From positions 34,602 to 98,601 of the forward strand of contig NZ_PGCP01000021.1 of the NCBI RefSeq assembly GCF_002812985.1: a stretch of 64,000 nucleotides of DNA. The letters are read 5' to 3'. The stretch is from Aeromonas lusitana (GTDB taxonomy: Bacteria; Pseudomonadota; Gammaproteobacteria; Enterobacterales; Aeromonadaceae). Shown piece after piece: positions 35,782 through 44,290 of this stretch. The notes below the pieces were generated by a model. That model was not told the origin of the DNA. It did not search any database and worked only from the letters and a program-made list of their open reading frames with translations. The position numbers and the translations under genes were made by a program. Within the stretch, counting starts at the first letter, position 1; every line of letters begins with the position of its first letter.

Positions 35782-36651
35782 TCACATCAACCTCGCCCGA
35801 CCCGACACCCTGATCGCGCTGCCTGGCTCTGCCGGGATCTCGGCGTGCAGGTGCGACGGCATGCCCATGTCCTCCCCCTGTACCAGGTCGATGGCACCAC
35901 AGTGAGGCCAGTGAAGGTCGCGCAGATAACCCGCAAAGGCCGCGGTGGCGGCCCCGGTGGCGGGATCCTCGTAGACGCCGCCAAAGGCAAACGGATTGCG
36001 GGTATGAAACAGCTGATCCCCTTCGGCAAACACCAGCAGGACGGTCGCCCAGCCCTGTGCCCGCATCAGGGTGCGGCCCTCTGGCAATTCATAATGCATG
36101 GCCGAGAGGGTGGCGCGATCCTTTAGCGCCAGCACCAGGTGATCCGCACCGCCATGGATGAGGGCGGGGGGAATGCGGGGATCCAAGTCCGCAGCGGTAT
36201 AGCCAAACAGCGCCAGGGTGGCGGCGAGCGTCTCCACCGGGGCGGGTCGGCTGCGAGTCGGTGGTGACTGCAGCGCCGCCTGCCAGGCCCCCGCCTCATC
36301 CTGCCAGCCGGAGACCTGGATCCTGGCCTGATTGAGCTGCAGTGCATGCTCCCCGGCGCCGAAACGGCGGGCCAGCGCGACCCCGAGCGCAATGGTGGCA
36401 TGGCCGCAGAAAGGCACCTCGGCCTCGGGAGAGAAGTAGCGCACCCGCCATTCGCGGGGCTCATTGGTTTGTGCACCCTCCGGCAGCGGCGCGGCGAAGG
36501 CGGTTTCCGAGAAACCCACCTCGGCGGCGATGCGCTGCATCTCCTCTGCCTCGGGCAGGCTGCCGCCTATCCAGACACCGGCAGGGTTGCCCCCCTGCGC
36601 CCCCGCGGCAAAGGCGGCGATGCGCACCAATTCGGCTTTCCATTCCTTCAT
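35782..36651 (-). CDS. PhzF-family isomerase/epimerase-like protein
   Basis: 289 aa. The N-terminal RIAAFAAGAQGGNPAGVWIG with GNPAGV, catalytic Glu in VGFSETAF (about residue 49), HATIALGVAL around 100 and the C-terminal NPFAFGGVYEDPATGAATAAFAGYL block define the PhzF fold. Members isomerise diverse small molecules; phenazine genes are absent, so the substrate is unknown. AAGGAGCAGTC precedes the ATG. It stands alone between two terminated units. Confidence 0.9.
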   Translation of the reverse strand: MKEWKAELVRIAAFAAGAQGGNPAGVWIGGSLPEAEEMQRIAAEVGFSETAFAAPLPEGAQTNEPREWRVRYFSPEAEVPFCGHATIALGVALARRFGAGEHALQLNQARIQVSGWQDEAGAWQAALQSPPTRSRPAPVETLAATLALFGYTAADLDPRIPPALIHGGADHLVLALKDRATLSAMHYELPEGRTLMRAQGWATVLLVFAEGDQLFHTRNPFAFGGVYEDPATGAATAAFAGYLRDLHWPHCGAIDLVQGEDMGMPSHLHAEIPAEPGSAIRVSGRARLM

Positions 36652-36869
36652 GACTGCTCCTTGTAATGAGGCTTCAAACAGACGGCTTGCCCGCTGCCCC
36701 CGACATCAGCTCTACCCGCCAGACGAGCCGTACGAGATAGTGCTGTTGGCGAGTAACCCTACCCGCAATTTAAGTGATGCAAGAGCGCCACTTGGGCGCC
36801 GCGGATCCCGGCACGGACAACTAGAGTTGTGAATATGTGTTTGTATATGAGCCTGTTGTGGAGCGCCAT

Positions 36870-37073
36870 ATGTTTTCTTACACCCTGAGCTTTCGGGAAG
36901 AGTCCGACAAGCTGACCGCCCCCGAACACGAGATCGTCCTACAAAGCCCTGCCCAGGCGGGGGATTTCATCATCCTCTCCGACGGCAGCCGCCATCAGGT
37001 GATGCTGGTCACCCACAGGGCCCACTACAGCAGCCTCTACCTCGATAAAGGGGTGCGAATGCCTCAGAGTTGA
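36870..37073 (+). CDS. Small hypothetical protein
   Basis: 67 aa, MFSYTLSFREESDKLTAPEH then a GDFIILSDGSRHQVMLVTH-like beta strand set; appears soluble and all-beta. TGGAGCG lies at a good distance before the ATG at 36870; the frame can extend to 36837, but without a ribosome site. I do not recognise the family. Coding looks likely because the codon use matches neighbouring genes. Confidence 0.55.
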   Translation: MFSYTLSFREESDKLTAPEHEIVLQSPAQAGDFIILSDGSRHQVMLVTHRAHYSSLYLDKGVRMPQS

Positions 37074-37595
37074 GCGACGCACGGCCCCTTCGCAAGCCTC
37101 CTGTCATCAATCAGGTGACGTGCGTGCCACCGCCCGCCGGATCAGATGCCAGCCATCTTGGGTCTCATCTCATCCGCCGAGACGCCGCGTGCAACGGGCC
37201 TGCTGCCGATGGCATTGGCCAGCGTTGCGGGCGGATTGAATGGCTGGGCGGCAGAGGGCTGAGAGAGCAGACTCAGCACAGAGCGCCAGAGCAGCGCATA
37301 AGGGGAAACTCGCGGCACTTTCTTATGCTCCGGGAGCTCCGAGCACTTGCGTATCGCGCTATCGGATGGATTTGTGACAACATAAACGTCTGCACAATCT
37401 GCATTAACAACCGAAATATTCACCACGCCGTTAAAAAGTAGTTATCTCATCTGCCATATGGGCAAATAACTGGCTGTCTCGGGCGACAAACAGGCAGGAT
37501 CGATGCCGACCTCCCCAGTGGGCTCAGTCCTCGACCTCCCGAGCAGCCCCCCTCTCCTCTAGGCTTGGTTCCCGGCTTCCCGAGTCAGCTCCCCT
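37074..37595. other. Non-coding interval with hairpin and degenerate repeats
   Basis: No convincing gene. It holds a dyad AGTTAT...ATAACT around GCCATATGGGC (about 37440-37471) and the start of a degenerate CT-rich tandem repeat (37523 onward). The 123-codon frame on the plus strand here has no ribosome site. Confidence 0.5.
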
Positions 37596-37640
37596 CTAGG
37601 ACTTAGTCTCTAGCCTCCCCAGACGATGGCTCCCGGTCGA
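37523..37640. repeat. Degenerate CT-rich tandem repeat, period 38-41 bases
   Basis: Three copies begin CTCAGTCCTCGACCTCCCGAG (37523), CTTGGTTCCCGGCTTCCCGAG (37564) and CTTAGTCTCTAGCCTCCCCA (37602). Each carries CCCCTCTAGG-like or GCTCCC segments further on. The last copy runs into the 3' end of the EamA gene, so its C-terminal codons derive from repeat sequence. Confidence 0.65.
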
Positions 37641-38528
37641 CGGCGCAGATACCATGACTCCCATGGTGACCAGCACCCCGGCCACGCCCCAACCCACCTG
37701 TTGCCAGGGAACCGATGCCCCCAGCAGCTGATCGCAGAGCAACACCAGCACAGGAATGAGGTAGGTGTAGGCCGACACCTGCTCCGGCTGCAGTGCCACG
37801 CTGCCCTGCTGGAACAGGAAGAAGCTCAGCGCCGTGGCAAACAGCGCCAGGTAACCCATGCCGAGCCAGAGTGGCAACGAGATGCTGAGCCAGTCGATGG
37901 CCAGCAGGCGGGGCGCCGTCACCAGGGTGAGCAAGACGCTTGCGCAGATCAGGGTCCAGCAGGTGAGATGGACGAAGGACTCCCCCCGGTAGTAGCGCTT
38001 GACCAGGATGGGGTTGAGGGCCATGGCCACACAGCCGAGCAGATAGAGGCGGTTGCTGGGGGTGAGGCTCAGGCTCGCCACCAGGCCGAGATCCCCCCGA
38101 AAGATGATAAGCGTCGCCGCTACCATGCCCCCCAGCAAGGCAGCCCCCATCAGCAGGCTGATGGGTCGGCGCATGATCAGCATGCTGGCCAGGGCGCTGA
38201 TCAAGGGAGCCGTGGTATAGAGGGCGCTGGCATCCAGCGCACTGGTCTCTTGCAAGGCCACGAACATGGCGACGAAGTAACAGAGCGCGGGCAAGCAGAT
38301 CAGGGTATAGCGCCCCAGATCCCGCCAGGAGGGCAGCACTAGCTTGCGCTGACCCGCCAGCAACACCACGAAGCAGAGCGCCGCCAGCAGGTAGCGCACC
38401 CAGGTGACTACCAGGGGATCCAGCGCGGCAGTCAGGGCGCTGCCGATGGGAAACGACAGGCTGATAAGCAGGGTGAACAGCAGCACCTTGCCGTGGGCCC
38501 TGGCCTGATGAAAACGGGAGTGTGACAT
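37596..38528 (-). CDS. EamA/DMT-family transporter
   Basis: 310 aa with ten predicted helices in two EamA repeats (first about 10-140, second 155-290). Typical features: LLISLSFPIGSALTAALDPL, a charged cytoplasmic start, and GYLALFATALSFFLFQQGSVAL in the second half. Members export metabolites or amino acids; substrate unknown. I start at ATG 38528 with AGGTG upstream. It follows deoC by 55 bases on the same strand and could be read from the nucleoside operon. The last 15 codons lie in degenerate repeat sequence. Confidence 0.85.
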   Translation of the reverse strand: MSHSRFHQARAHGKVLLFTLLISLSFPIGSALTAALDPLVVTWVRYLLAALCFVVLLAGQRKLVLPSWRDLGRYTLICLPALCYFVAMFVALQETSALDASALYTTAPLISALASMLIMRRPISLLMGAALLGGMVAATLIIFRGDLGLVASLSLTPSNRLYLLGCVAMALNPILVKRYYRGESFVHLTCWTLICASVLLTLVTAPRLLAIDWLSISLPLWLGMGYLALFATALSFFLFQQGSVALQPEQVSAYTYLIPVLVLLCDQLLGASVPWQQVGWGVAGVLVTMGVMVSAPSTGSHRLGRLETKS

Positions 38529-38583
38529 GGGATACACCTGAATGACGGGCGCCCCGTGCGAGGCGCCGATAAGAGAAGGGGGA

Positions 38584-39390
38584 TCAGTAGCTCCCGTGGG
38601 AGGCCAGGGCGGCAGGCGCCTGTGATTCGCTGCTGTTCAGGGTTGCCAACAGCTGATTGAGCAGGCTGGAGGCGCCGAAGCGAAAATGAGCGGCATCCAC
38701 CCAGTGCTCGCCAAACTCACTCACCGCCATCCCCAGGTAGTCCGCCGCCTCTTGCGCGCTTCGCACCCCGCCCGCCGCCTTGAAACCCACCCTGTGCTGG
38801 GCACCCAGCTCGGCGATGGCCGCCAGCATAACTCGACTGGCCTCTGGGGTGGCATTGACCGCCACCTTGCCGGTGGAGGTCTTGATAAAATCGGCCCCCT
38901 CCTCGATGGCGAGCAGGGAGGCAGCGCGAATAAGTGCGGCTTCCTTCAGCTCACCGGATTCGATAATGACCTTGAGCACGCGATCGCCACAGAGCGCCTT
39001 GCAACTACGCACCAGTGCCCGCGCGGGGGCCTGGTCACCGGCCATCAGCGCGCGCCAGGGGATCACCAGATCGACCTCGTCGGCGCCGTCATTCAGGGCA
39101 ATGAGAGTCTCGGCCAGCACAGTTTCGGCGTCGTTGTCGCCGTGGGGAAAATTGACCACGGTCGCGACCTTGATATCCGGCGTGCCCTGAGCGGTCAGGG
39201 TGGCCCGTGCCAGGGTCACGAAGCGGGGATAGACGCAGACCGCGGCCGTGTTGCCATGGGGCGTCTTCGCCTGCTGGCAGAACGCTGTGATGCGCGCATC
39301 CGTGTCGTCCTCATTGAGGCTGGTGAGATCCATCAGGCGGATGGCCCGGATGGCGGCTGACTTGAGATCCAAAGGAGTGGCTGAGGGCAT
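38584..39390 (-). CDS. deoC: Deoxyribose-phosphate aldolase
   Basis: 268 aa TIM-barrel class I aldolase that splits deoxyribose-5-phosphate to glyceraldehyde-3-phosphate and acetaldehyde. Schiff-base lysine in [16 protein letters not shown] (about 178); [12 protein letters not shown] and [15 protein letters not shown] match the E. coli DeoC pattern. GGAGC lies before the ATG. Third gene of punA-nupC-deoC on the minus strand, completing salvage of nucleoside sugars. Confidence 0.95.
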   Translation of the reverse strand: MPSATPLDLKSAAIRAIRLMDLTSLNEDDTDARITAFCQQAKTPHGNTAAVCVYPRFVTLARATLTAQGTPDIKVATVVNFPHGDNDAETVLAETLIALNDGADEVDLVIPWRALMAGDQAPARALVRSCKALCGDRVLKVIIESGELKEAALIRAASLLAIEEGADFIKTSTGKVAVNATPEASRVMLAAIAELGAQHRVGFKAAGGVRSAQEAADYLGMAVSEFGEHWVDAAHFRFGASSLLNQLLATLNSSESQAPAALASHGSY

Positions 39391-39465
39391 AAGAAAGCTC
39401 CGACATGGTTGGGATAGGGGTCATAAACAGGGGCGCCGCAGCGCCCCGCAACAGAGGGATGAGGG

Positions 39466-40728
39466 TCAGATCGCCAGGGAGAAGAAGATCCCGGCGATGG
39501 CGGCGCTCATCAGGTTGGAGCAGGTGGCGGCCAAGACGGTGCGCAGGCCATGGCGGGCGATAAAATCGGTACGGGACGGGCACAGGGTGCCGAGACCGCC
39601 GATCAGGATCCCCATGGAGGCGAGGTTCGCGAAGCCACACAGAGCGAAGCTGATGATCACCTTGGATTTCTCCTCCAGCACCTGCAGCCCGGCGGCGGTC
39701 ACAGTGCTCGCGTCTTTCAGGTAGGGGGCGAGATCGCTGTAGGCCACGAACTCGTTGACCACCAGCTTCTTGCCAATCATGGCGCCAGCGATGCCGATGT
39801 CCGCCAGCGGCACCCCGAGCAGGAAGGCCAGCGGCGAGAAGATCCAGCCCAGGATGATCTCAAGAGAGAGCGACATGCCCATCATCTCCCCCACCCCGCC
39901 GAGCAAAGTATTGACCAGCGTAACCAGCCCTATCATGGCGATCAGCATGGCGCCGATGGCCGCCGCCAGCTTGAGGCCGCTGCTGGCACCCTCCCCGGCC
40001 GCCGCCAGCACGTTCTCCGGCTTCTTGCCATCGAACTGCACGCTGTGATCGAACTCATAGGCCGGCTGACTGGTCTCCGGGATGATCAGCTTGGCAAACA
40101 GTATGCCGCCGGGCGCAGCCATAAAGGAGGCCGCCAGCAGGTACTGCATGTCCACCCCCATCATGGCGTAGCCTGCCAGCACAGTGCCGGAGACCGAGGC
40201 CATGCCGCCACACATGACGGCGAAGAACTCGGAGTCGCTCATCTTGGGCATATAGGGCTTGACCACCAGGGGCGCCTCGCTCTGGCCGACGAAGACGTTG
40301 GCCACCGCCGACATGGACTCTGTCTGGGAGGTGCCGAGCAGGCGGGCCATGGCGCCGCCGATGAAGCGGATCACCAGCTGCATGATGCCGAGGTAATAGA
40401 GCACGGCGATCAGCGCCGAGAAGAACACCACCAGCGGCAGCACGTTGAGGGCGAACACGAAGCCGATGCCATCCACCGAGAAGTTGACCAGGTTGCCAAA
40501 CAGGAAATGGATGCCGGCCTTGCCACTGGCCAGCACGGCGTCGACGCCGTGGGCCATGGCCTCCAGCGCCCGCCGTCCCAGCGGCACATAGAGCACCAGG
40601 GCGCCGATGAGCACCTGCAAGGCCAGCGCCAGCCCCACGGTCCGCAGGTGAATGGCCCTGCGGTTGGTCGAGGCGAGAATGGCGATGAGCACCAGCGCCG
40701 CCATGCCGAGAAATCCTGCTGCAAACAT
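39466..40728 (-). CDS. nupC: Nucleoside transporter NupC (CNT family)
   Basis: 420 aa concentrative nucleoside transporter. Conserved CNT stretches include FVGQSEAPLVVKPYMPKMSDSEFF and GKKLVVNEFVAYSDLAPYL. The ATG at 40728 has AGGAGG four bases before it; the longer frame to 40818 overlaps punA. It lies 23 bases after punA, so it is in the same operon and supplies nucleosides to it. Confidence 0.93.
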   Translation of the reverse strand: MFAAGFLGMAALVLIAILASTNRRAIHLRTVGLALALQVLIGALVLYVPLGRRALEAMAHGVDAVLASGKAGIHFLFGNLVNFSVDGIGFVFALNVLPLVVFFSALIAVLYYLGIMQLVIRFIGGAMARLLGTSQTESMSAVANVFVGQSEAPLVVKPYMPKMSDSEFFAVMCGGMASVSGTVLAGYAMMGVDMQYLLAASFMAAPGGILFAKLIIPETSQPAYEFDHSVQFDGKKPENVLAAAGEGASSGLKLAAAIGAMLIAMIGLVTLVNTLLGGVGEMMGMSLSLEIILGWIFSPLAFLLGVPLADIGIAGAMIGKKLVVNEFVAYSDLAPYLKDASTVTAAGLQVLEEKSKVIISFALCGFANLASMGILIGGLGTLCPSRTDFIARHGLRTVLAATCSNLMSAAIAGIFFSLAI

Positions 40729-40751
40729 ATGACCTCCTGGTCTTGGGGTAC

Positions 40752-41597
40752 TTAGAAGTGGTGGCGGATGAAGGCGTTGATGAGGCGAATGAAGTCCGCT
40801 TCCGCCAGCTTGGCGCACTTGAGGGTCTGCTCGTGGGAGAGCTGCACGTCGCCGAGTCCCTCCGCCATGTTGGTGATGGCGCAGATGGCCAGCACCGGCA
40901 GGCCGCAGTGGGCGGCGCTGATCACCTCGGGCACCACAGACATGCCCACCACGTCGCCACCGATGATCTGCATCATGCGGATCTCGGCCGCGGTCTCGAA
41001 GCAGGGACCGCTGTAGGAGACGAAGACCCCCTGATTGACCGAAATCCCCTCGCCTTCGGCCACCGCCAGCGCCTCGCTGCGCAGCTCTTTGTCATAGGCA
41101 TTGGCCAGGCTGAAGAAACGTGGGCCATAGGCCTCGTCGTTGGCGCCCGTCATGGGAGTACCCGGCATGGTGTTGATGTGATCGTTGAAGATGACCAGGG
41201 AGCCAACCCCGATCCGCTCCGGGCGCAGAGAGCCCGCGGCATTGGTCACCAGCAGCAGCTCGCAGCCCAGGCGCTTGAAAGCGCGCACCGGTGTGGTCAT
41301 CACCTTCATGGTCTCGTGCTCGTAGTAGTGGCCGCGACCCTTCATGCAGATGACGTCCACCCCGTGCAGCTTGCCGAGCACCAGCTCGCCGCTGTGGCCC
41401 ACTACCGTGCTGACCGGGAAGCCGTCCAGCTCCTCGTAGGGGATGCAGACCTTCTCCTCCAGCGCATCGGCCAGCACGCCGAGGCCGGAGCCCAGGATCA
41501 TGGCGGCGCGGGGGGCAAACCCCGGTTTGCGAGCGAGAATGGTGGCGACGGCGTTGAGAACGGGATCTTGTGGCATGGAGTGCTGTGGGTTGTGCAT
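40752..41597 (-). CDS. punA: Purine nucleoside phosphorylase (XapA/PunA type)
   Basis: 281 aa. Phosphate site GSGLGVLADALEE, VVGHSGELVLGKL, RGHYYEHETM and the substrate Glu in FVSYSGPCFETAAEIRMM identify the trimeric class (xanthosine/inosine/guanosine phosphorylase), distinct from hexameric DeoD. Ends with INAFIRHHF. It frees the base from purine nucleosides to give ribose- or deoxyribose-1-phosphate. First gene of the punA-nupC-deoC unit. ATG 41597 chosen (GAGG upstream); Met at 41576 is possible. Substrate range is inferred from the family. Confidence 0.9.
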   Translation of the reverse strand: MHNPQHSMPQDPVLNAVATILARKPGFAPRAAMILGSGLGVLADALEEKVCIPYEELDGFPVSTVVGHSGELVLGKLHGVDVICMKGRGHYYEHETMKVMTTPVRAFKRLGCELLLVTNAAGSLRPERIGVGSLVIFNDHINTMPGTPMTGANDEAYGPRFFSLANAYDKELRSEALAVAEGEGISVNQGVFVSYSGPCFETAAEIRMMQIIGGDVVGMSVVPEVISAAHCGLPVLAICAITNMAEGLGDVQLSHEQTLKCAKLAEADFIRLINAFIRHHF

Positions 41598-41933
41598 GGA
41601 GTGCGCCTCATTGAGTGATGGAAGGAAGGATGGGCTCACTCTAGGGGAGGTATTTGGCGAAAAAAATCGTTAAAATCGGCCCAACTGTCCCGATTTTCAG
41701 CACAATAAAAACCGCAGCAGGCCATTTGAGTGGCTGAAAAGGTGATAAAAGGCGCTGATTGACGCCTCTTTGTGCCCGTTTGGCAGCGCTTGTCGGCATG
41801 ACGGAAACGCAGAGTGTGAGCCGGATCGTCCCCAACCCCCTCAGCCGGGTCGCTGCGGATGGTACTGGATGCGCAATCTTTGACGGGGATCTCACCCTCC
41901 CCCCATGACACAAAAAACAAGACAGGAGGCACC
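41598..41933. other. Divergent control region of the nucleoside operon and LysR gene
   Basis: Holds a perfect inverted repeat (41672-41697) and AT-rich promoter-like sequence close to punA. No other gene recognised. Confidence 0.6.
41672..41697. promoter_or_regulatory. Perfect inverted repeat, operator candidate for punA-nupC-deoC
   Basis: AAAATCGG, ten-base spacer, CCGATTTT: 16 of 16 arm bases pair. Located about 75-100 bases before the punA start, in the shared region with a LysR gene. LysR-type regulators bind interrupted dyads near divergent promoters, so this is the natural site for it. Confidence 0.6.
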
Positions 41934-42872
41934 TTGTCCCTCGACAGCCAGTGGCGCGATCGCGTCACCCTCAAGATGCTGCGCTACTTCCATGAGGTGG
42001 CTCGCTGCGGTCAGTTCAGCCGGGCCGCCGAGCAGTTGAACGTCTCCAAGTCACCGCTGAGCTCCCAGATCAAGGAGCTGGAAACCGTGCTGGGACTGAC
42101 CCTGTTCGAGCGCAACACCCGCCAGGTACGTCTCACCCCCACAGGACGCCTGCTGATGGACGAATGCAGCCTGCTGTTCGACGTGCTGGAGAGCGGCCTC
42201 AACAAGGTGGTGCAGGCGGGGCGCATGGAGCGCAACCAGATCCGCATCGGCCTGGTCAGCTCGATCTTCTGGGCGGGCTTTGGCGAGGTGATAAGACAGT
42301 GCCATCGGCTGCACCCCGAGTACGAGATCTCCTTCACCGAGCTCTCGCCGGAGAAGCAGAAACAGGCGCTGGCGAGCAAGGAGATCGACATCGGCCTCGC
42401 CCGCTTCGCCGACACCTTCAACATCCACCCCCTGCAGGCCGAGAGCGTCTATCGGGAGTCCATGATGCTGACGGTATCGGACGAGCACCCGCTGCGGGAT
42501 CGCAAACGGGTCTCCCTCACCGAGCTGGCTGGCGAGCGCTTCGTGCTGATGAGCCGGGCCAACTCGGCCTCCACCGATCTCATCATCGACTCCTGCCTGA
42601 TGGAGGGTTTCTACCCCCAGCTCACTCAGGAGGTGGTCGAGCCCAATACCCTGATGGCGGTGGTGGCGACCAGCCAGCAAGTGGCCCTCGCCCCGGCCAG
42701 CTATGCCCACCAGAAGTGGCCCCATGTGCGCTTCGTTCGCCTTGAGCAGGCCATCCCGGCCGATGTATGCGTACTCTATGCGCCGCAGACGGCCGGCGCG
42801 CCTGTTTCCCCTGTCATCCGCGACTTTATCGACACCATGAGCCAGCAGATGAACCAGTCCGCTGACGGCTGA
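41934..42872 (+). CDS. LysR-type regulator, likely of the nucleoside operon
   Basis: 312 aa. Helix-turn-helix (about residues 8-65) with LRYFHEVARCGQFSRAAEQLNVSKSPLSSQIKELE; ligand-binding domain from about 90. The start is TTG 41934 because AGGAGG lies four bases upstream; the earlier ATG frame is unlikely. It is divergent from punA-nupC-deoC across a region with a perfect dyad, which parallels xapR/xapAB and punR/punC of E. coli. The control of nucleoside uptake is inferred from that arrangement. Confidence 0.85.
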   Translation: MSLDSQWRDRVTLKMLRYFHEVARCGQFSRAAEQLNVSKSPLSSQIKELETVLGLTLFERNTRQVRLTPTGRLLMDECSLLFDVLESGLNKVVQAGRMERNQIRIGLVSSIFWAGFGEVIRQCHRLHPEYEISFTELSPEKQKQALASKEIDIGLARFADTFNIHPLQAESVYRESMMLTVSDEHPLRDRKRVSLTELAGERFVLMSRANSASTDLIIDSCLMEGFYPQLTQEVVEPNTLMAVVATSQQVALAPASYAHQKWPHVRFVRLEQAIPADVCVLYAPQTAGAPVSPVIRDFIDTMSQQMNQSADG

Positions 42873-43234
42873 GTTCACGGGCGCCGTTTGCCCTAGGGGT
42901 AAGCGGCGCGGCTTCTTCCCGGCCAGATGGCAGGGAATGACAGCGCGGATCCATCCCTTGAGCACCTCGCGATCCACACCCTCTTTCAAAACGAGGGTCG
43001 CCGGATCTGGCCCTCCAGGCGGTGCAGAATCGGGCTCCGTAAACCACATATCAAGATGAGCCACAAGGCTCCTCGGTGGCGATCAGGCTGGTCGCGCGGG
43101 CAGTGAACAAATCTGTGATAACAAGCACTTGGCCGTGGTTGTATGGCGGATAAGCCGAGCCGCATAATGGGACTCACCAGCGGGAAAAAGCCAAGTCTGT
43201 GCCCTCTGGTCCCATGAGAAAGATGGAGGTCGTT
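42873..43234. other. Intergenic region without recognised gene
   Basis: Apart from the hairpin at its left end and the ribosome site at its right end, nothing was identified. Confidence 0.5.
42881..42909 (+). terminator. Hairpin after the LysR gene
   Basis: GCGCCGTTTGCCC, TAG loop, GGGTAAGCGGCGC: 13 pairs with two wobbles. The following GGCTTCTTCCC is a poor T-tract, so strength is uncertain. Confidence 0.6.
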
Positions 43235-44137
43235 ATGCGCAAAGGATCCGGGTTGGTCGCGTGCGGCCTGCTGCTGGCTGCCGGGTTATGGGCCCAAGCC
43301 GCGCTGGCCGAGGTCATTCATGTGCGCCTGATCGGCAGCAATCAGACCGACAATCCCCTGCTGCACTATCGCCAAGCCCTGCTGGAGAGCGCCATTCGCG
43401 CCGCAGGCCACACCCCGGATGTGCAATTTTGCTCGCTGCCAGAAGGAGTCACCTCCGACAGGCGCGCCGCCACCGAGGTTGGCCTCGGCACCCGCTGCAA
43501 CATGCTGGCCACCTCCATCGGCGCCCCCTTCTCCAGTCAGCTCGATCTCATCCCCGTTCCCCTCTACCTAGGGGGTGGCGGCTACCGGGTGCTGCTGCGG
43601 GCAGAGCAGGACGCCGCGCTGGATGGGATCACCAGCAAGGAGGCGCTGGCCTCCCTGCGCGTGGGCGGTGGCACCACCTGGGTGGACAGCGACATCTACC
43701 GGGCCAATGGCTTGCGGGTGGTCACCTCCGAATACCCCAACCTGTTTCCCATGCTCAAGGCCGGGCGCTTCGACGTGCTGCCCCGCGCCATCTTCGAGGT
43801 GCTGCCCGAGGTCGACCACTTCGGGCCCGGGCTTGTCATCGACAACCGGTTGCTCCTGCACTACCCAAGCGATCTCTTCTTCTACGGCTCCCCCGAGAAC
43901 AAACGCACCAATGAGATAGTGGCCGCCGGCCTTGACATCATGTACCACAACGGCAGCTTCCAGGCGCTGCTGCGCAGCCATGACTCGACCCGACTGGCGT
44001 TGCAGCAGCTGGATCTACCAGCTCGCATCGTGATTACGCTGGAAAACCCCTATCTCAGCGAAGAGCAGCAGGAGATCCTGCGCCGCTATCGCCCCGAGTG
44101 GCAAGACCCCTTCCCCGCAACCCAGGCTGCGCAATAG
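43235..44137 (+). CDS. Orphan periplasmic binding-protein-like protein
   Basis: 300 aa. Signal peptide MRKGSGLVACGLLLAAGLWA to ALA, then a two-lobe binding fold with VIHVRLIGSNQTDNPLLHYR and a lobe-2 region MLKAGRFDVLPRAIFEVLPE. The GRFDVLPR turn and YGSPENKRTNEIVAAGLD resemble family 3 solute-binding proteins, but no transporter genes are near. ATG 43235 has GGAGG well placed; two earlier ATGs are less likely. Possibly a sensory or accessory binding protein; ligand unknown. Confidence 0.75.
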   Translation: MRKGSGLVACGLLLAAGLWAQAALAEVIHVRLIGSNQTDNPLLHYRQALLESAIRAAGHTPDVQFCSLPEGVTSDRRAATEVGLGTRCNMLATSIGAPFSSQLDLIPVPLYLGGGGYRVLLRAEQDAALDGITSKEALASLRVGGGTTWVDSDIYRANGLRVVTSEYPNLFPMLKAGRFDVLPRAIFEVLPEVDHFGPGLVIDNRLLLHYPSDLFFYGSPENKRTNEIVAAGLDIMYHNGSFQALLRSHDSTRLALQQLDLPARIVITLENPYLSEEQQEILRRYRPEWQDPFPATQAAQ

Positions 44138-44226
44138 GGCCGCGCCTGCCAATCATCACGGCAGAGGTGCCCCTGTCGGCGAATAAGCGCAGCAAAGGGA
44201 GCAATGGCCGGACCATCGTCTGTGGG

Positions 44227-44257
44227 TTGACCTTCCCTCAGGGGGAAGAGTCAAGGT
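44227..44257 (+). promoter_or_regulatory. CueR-type copper-responsive promoter of cueO
   Basis: -35 TTGACC (44227-44232), 19-base spacer, -10-like CAAGGT. The stretch ACCTTCCCTCAGGGGGAAG (44230-44248) is the CueR dyad; the E. coli copA site has the same 19-base spacing and ACCTTCC...GGAAGGT arms. MerR-family regulators act through exactly this over-long spacer. Confidence 0.75.
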
Positions 44258-44290
44258 GACGGTAACGAGAACCTGATGGGAAATCCTCCT

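Noticed and set aside
36837..36869. Earlier start for the small hypothetical gene
   Set aside because: The later ATG at 36870 has a proper ribosome site.
37070..37441. 123-codon plus-strand frame after the small protein gene
   Set aside because: No ribosome site and composition unlike neighbouring genes.
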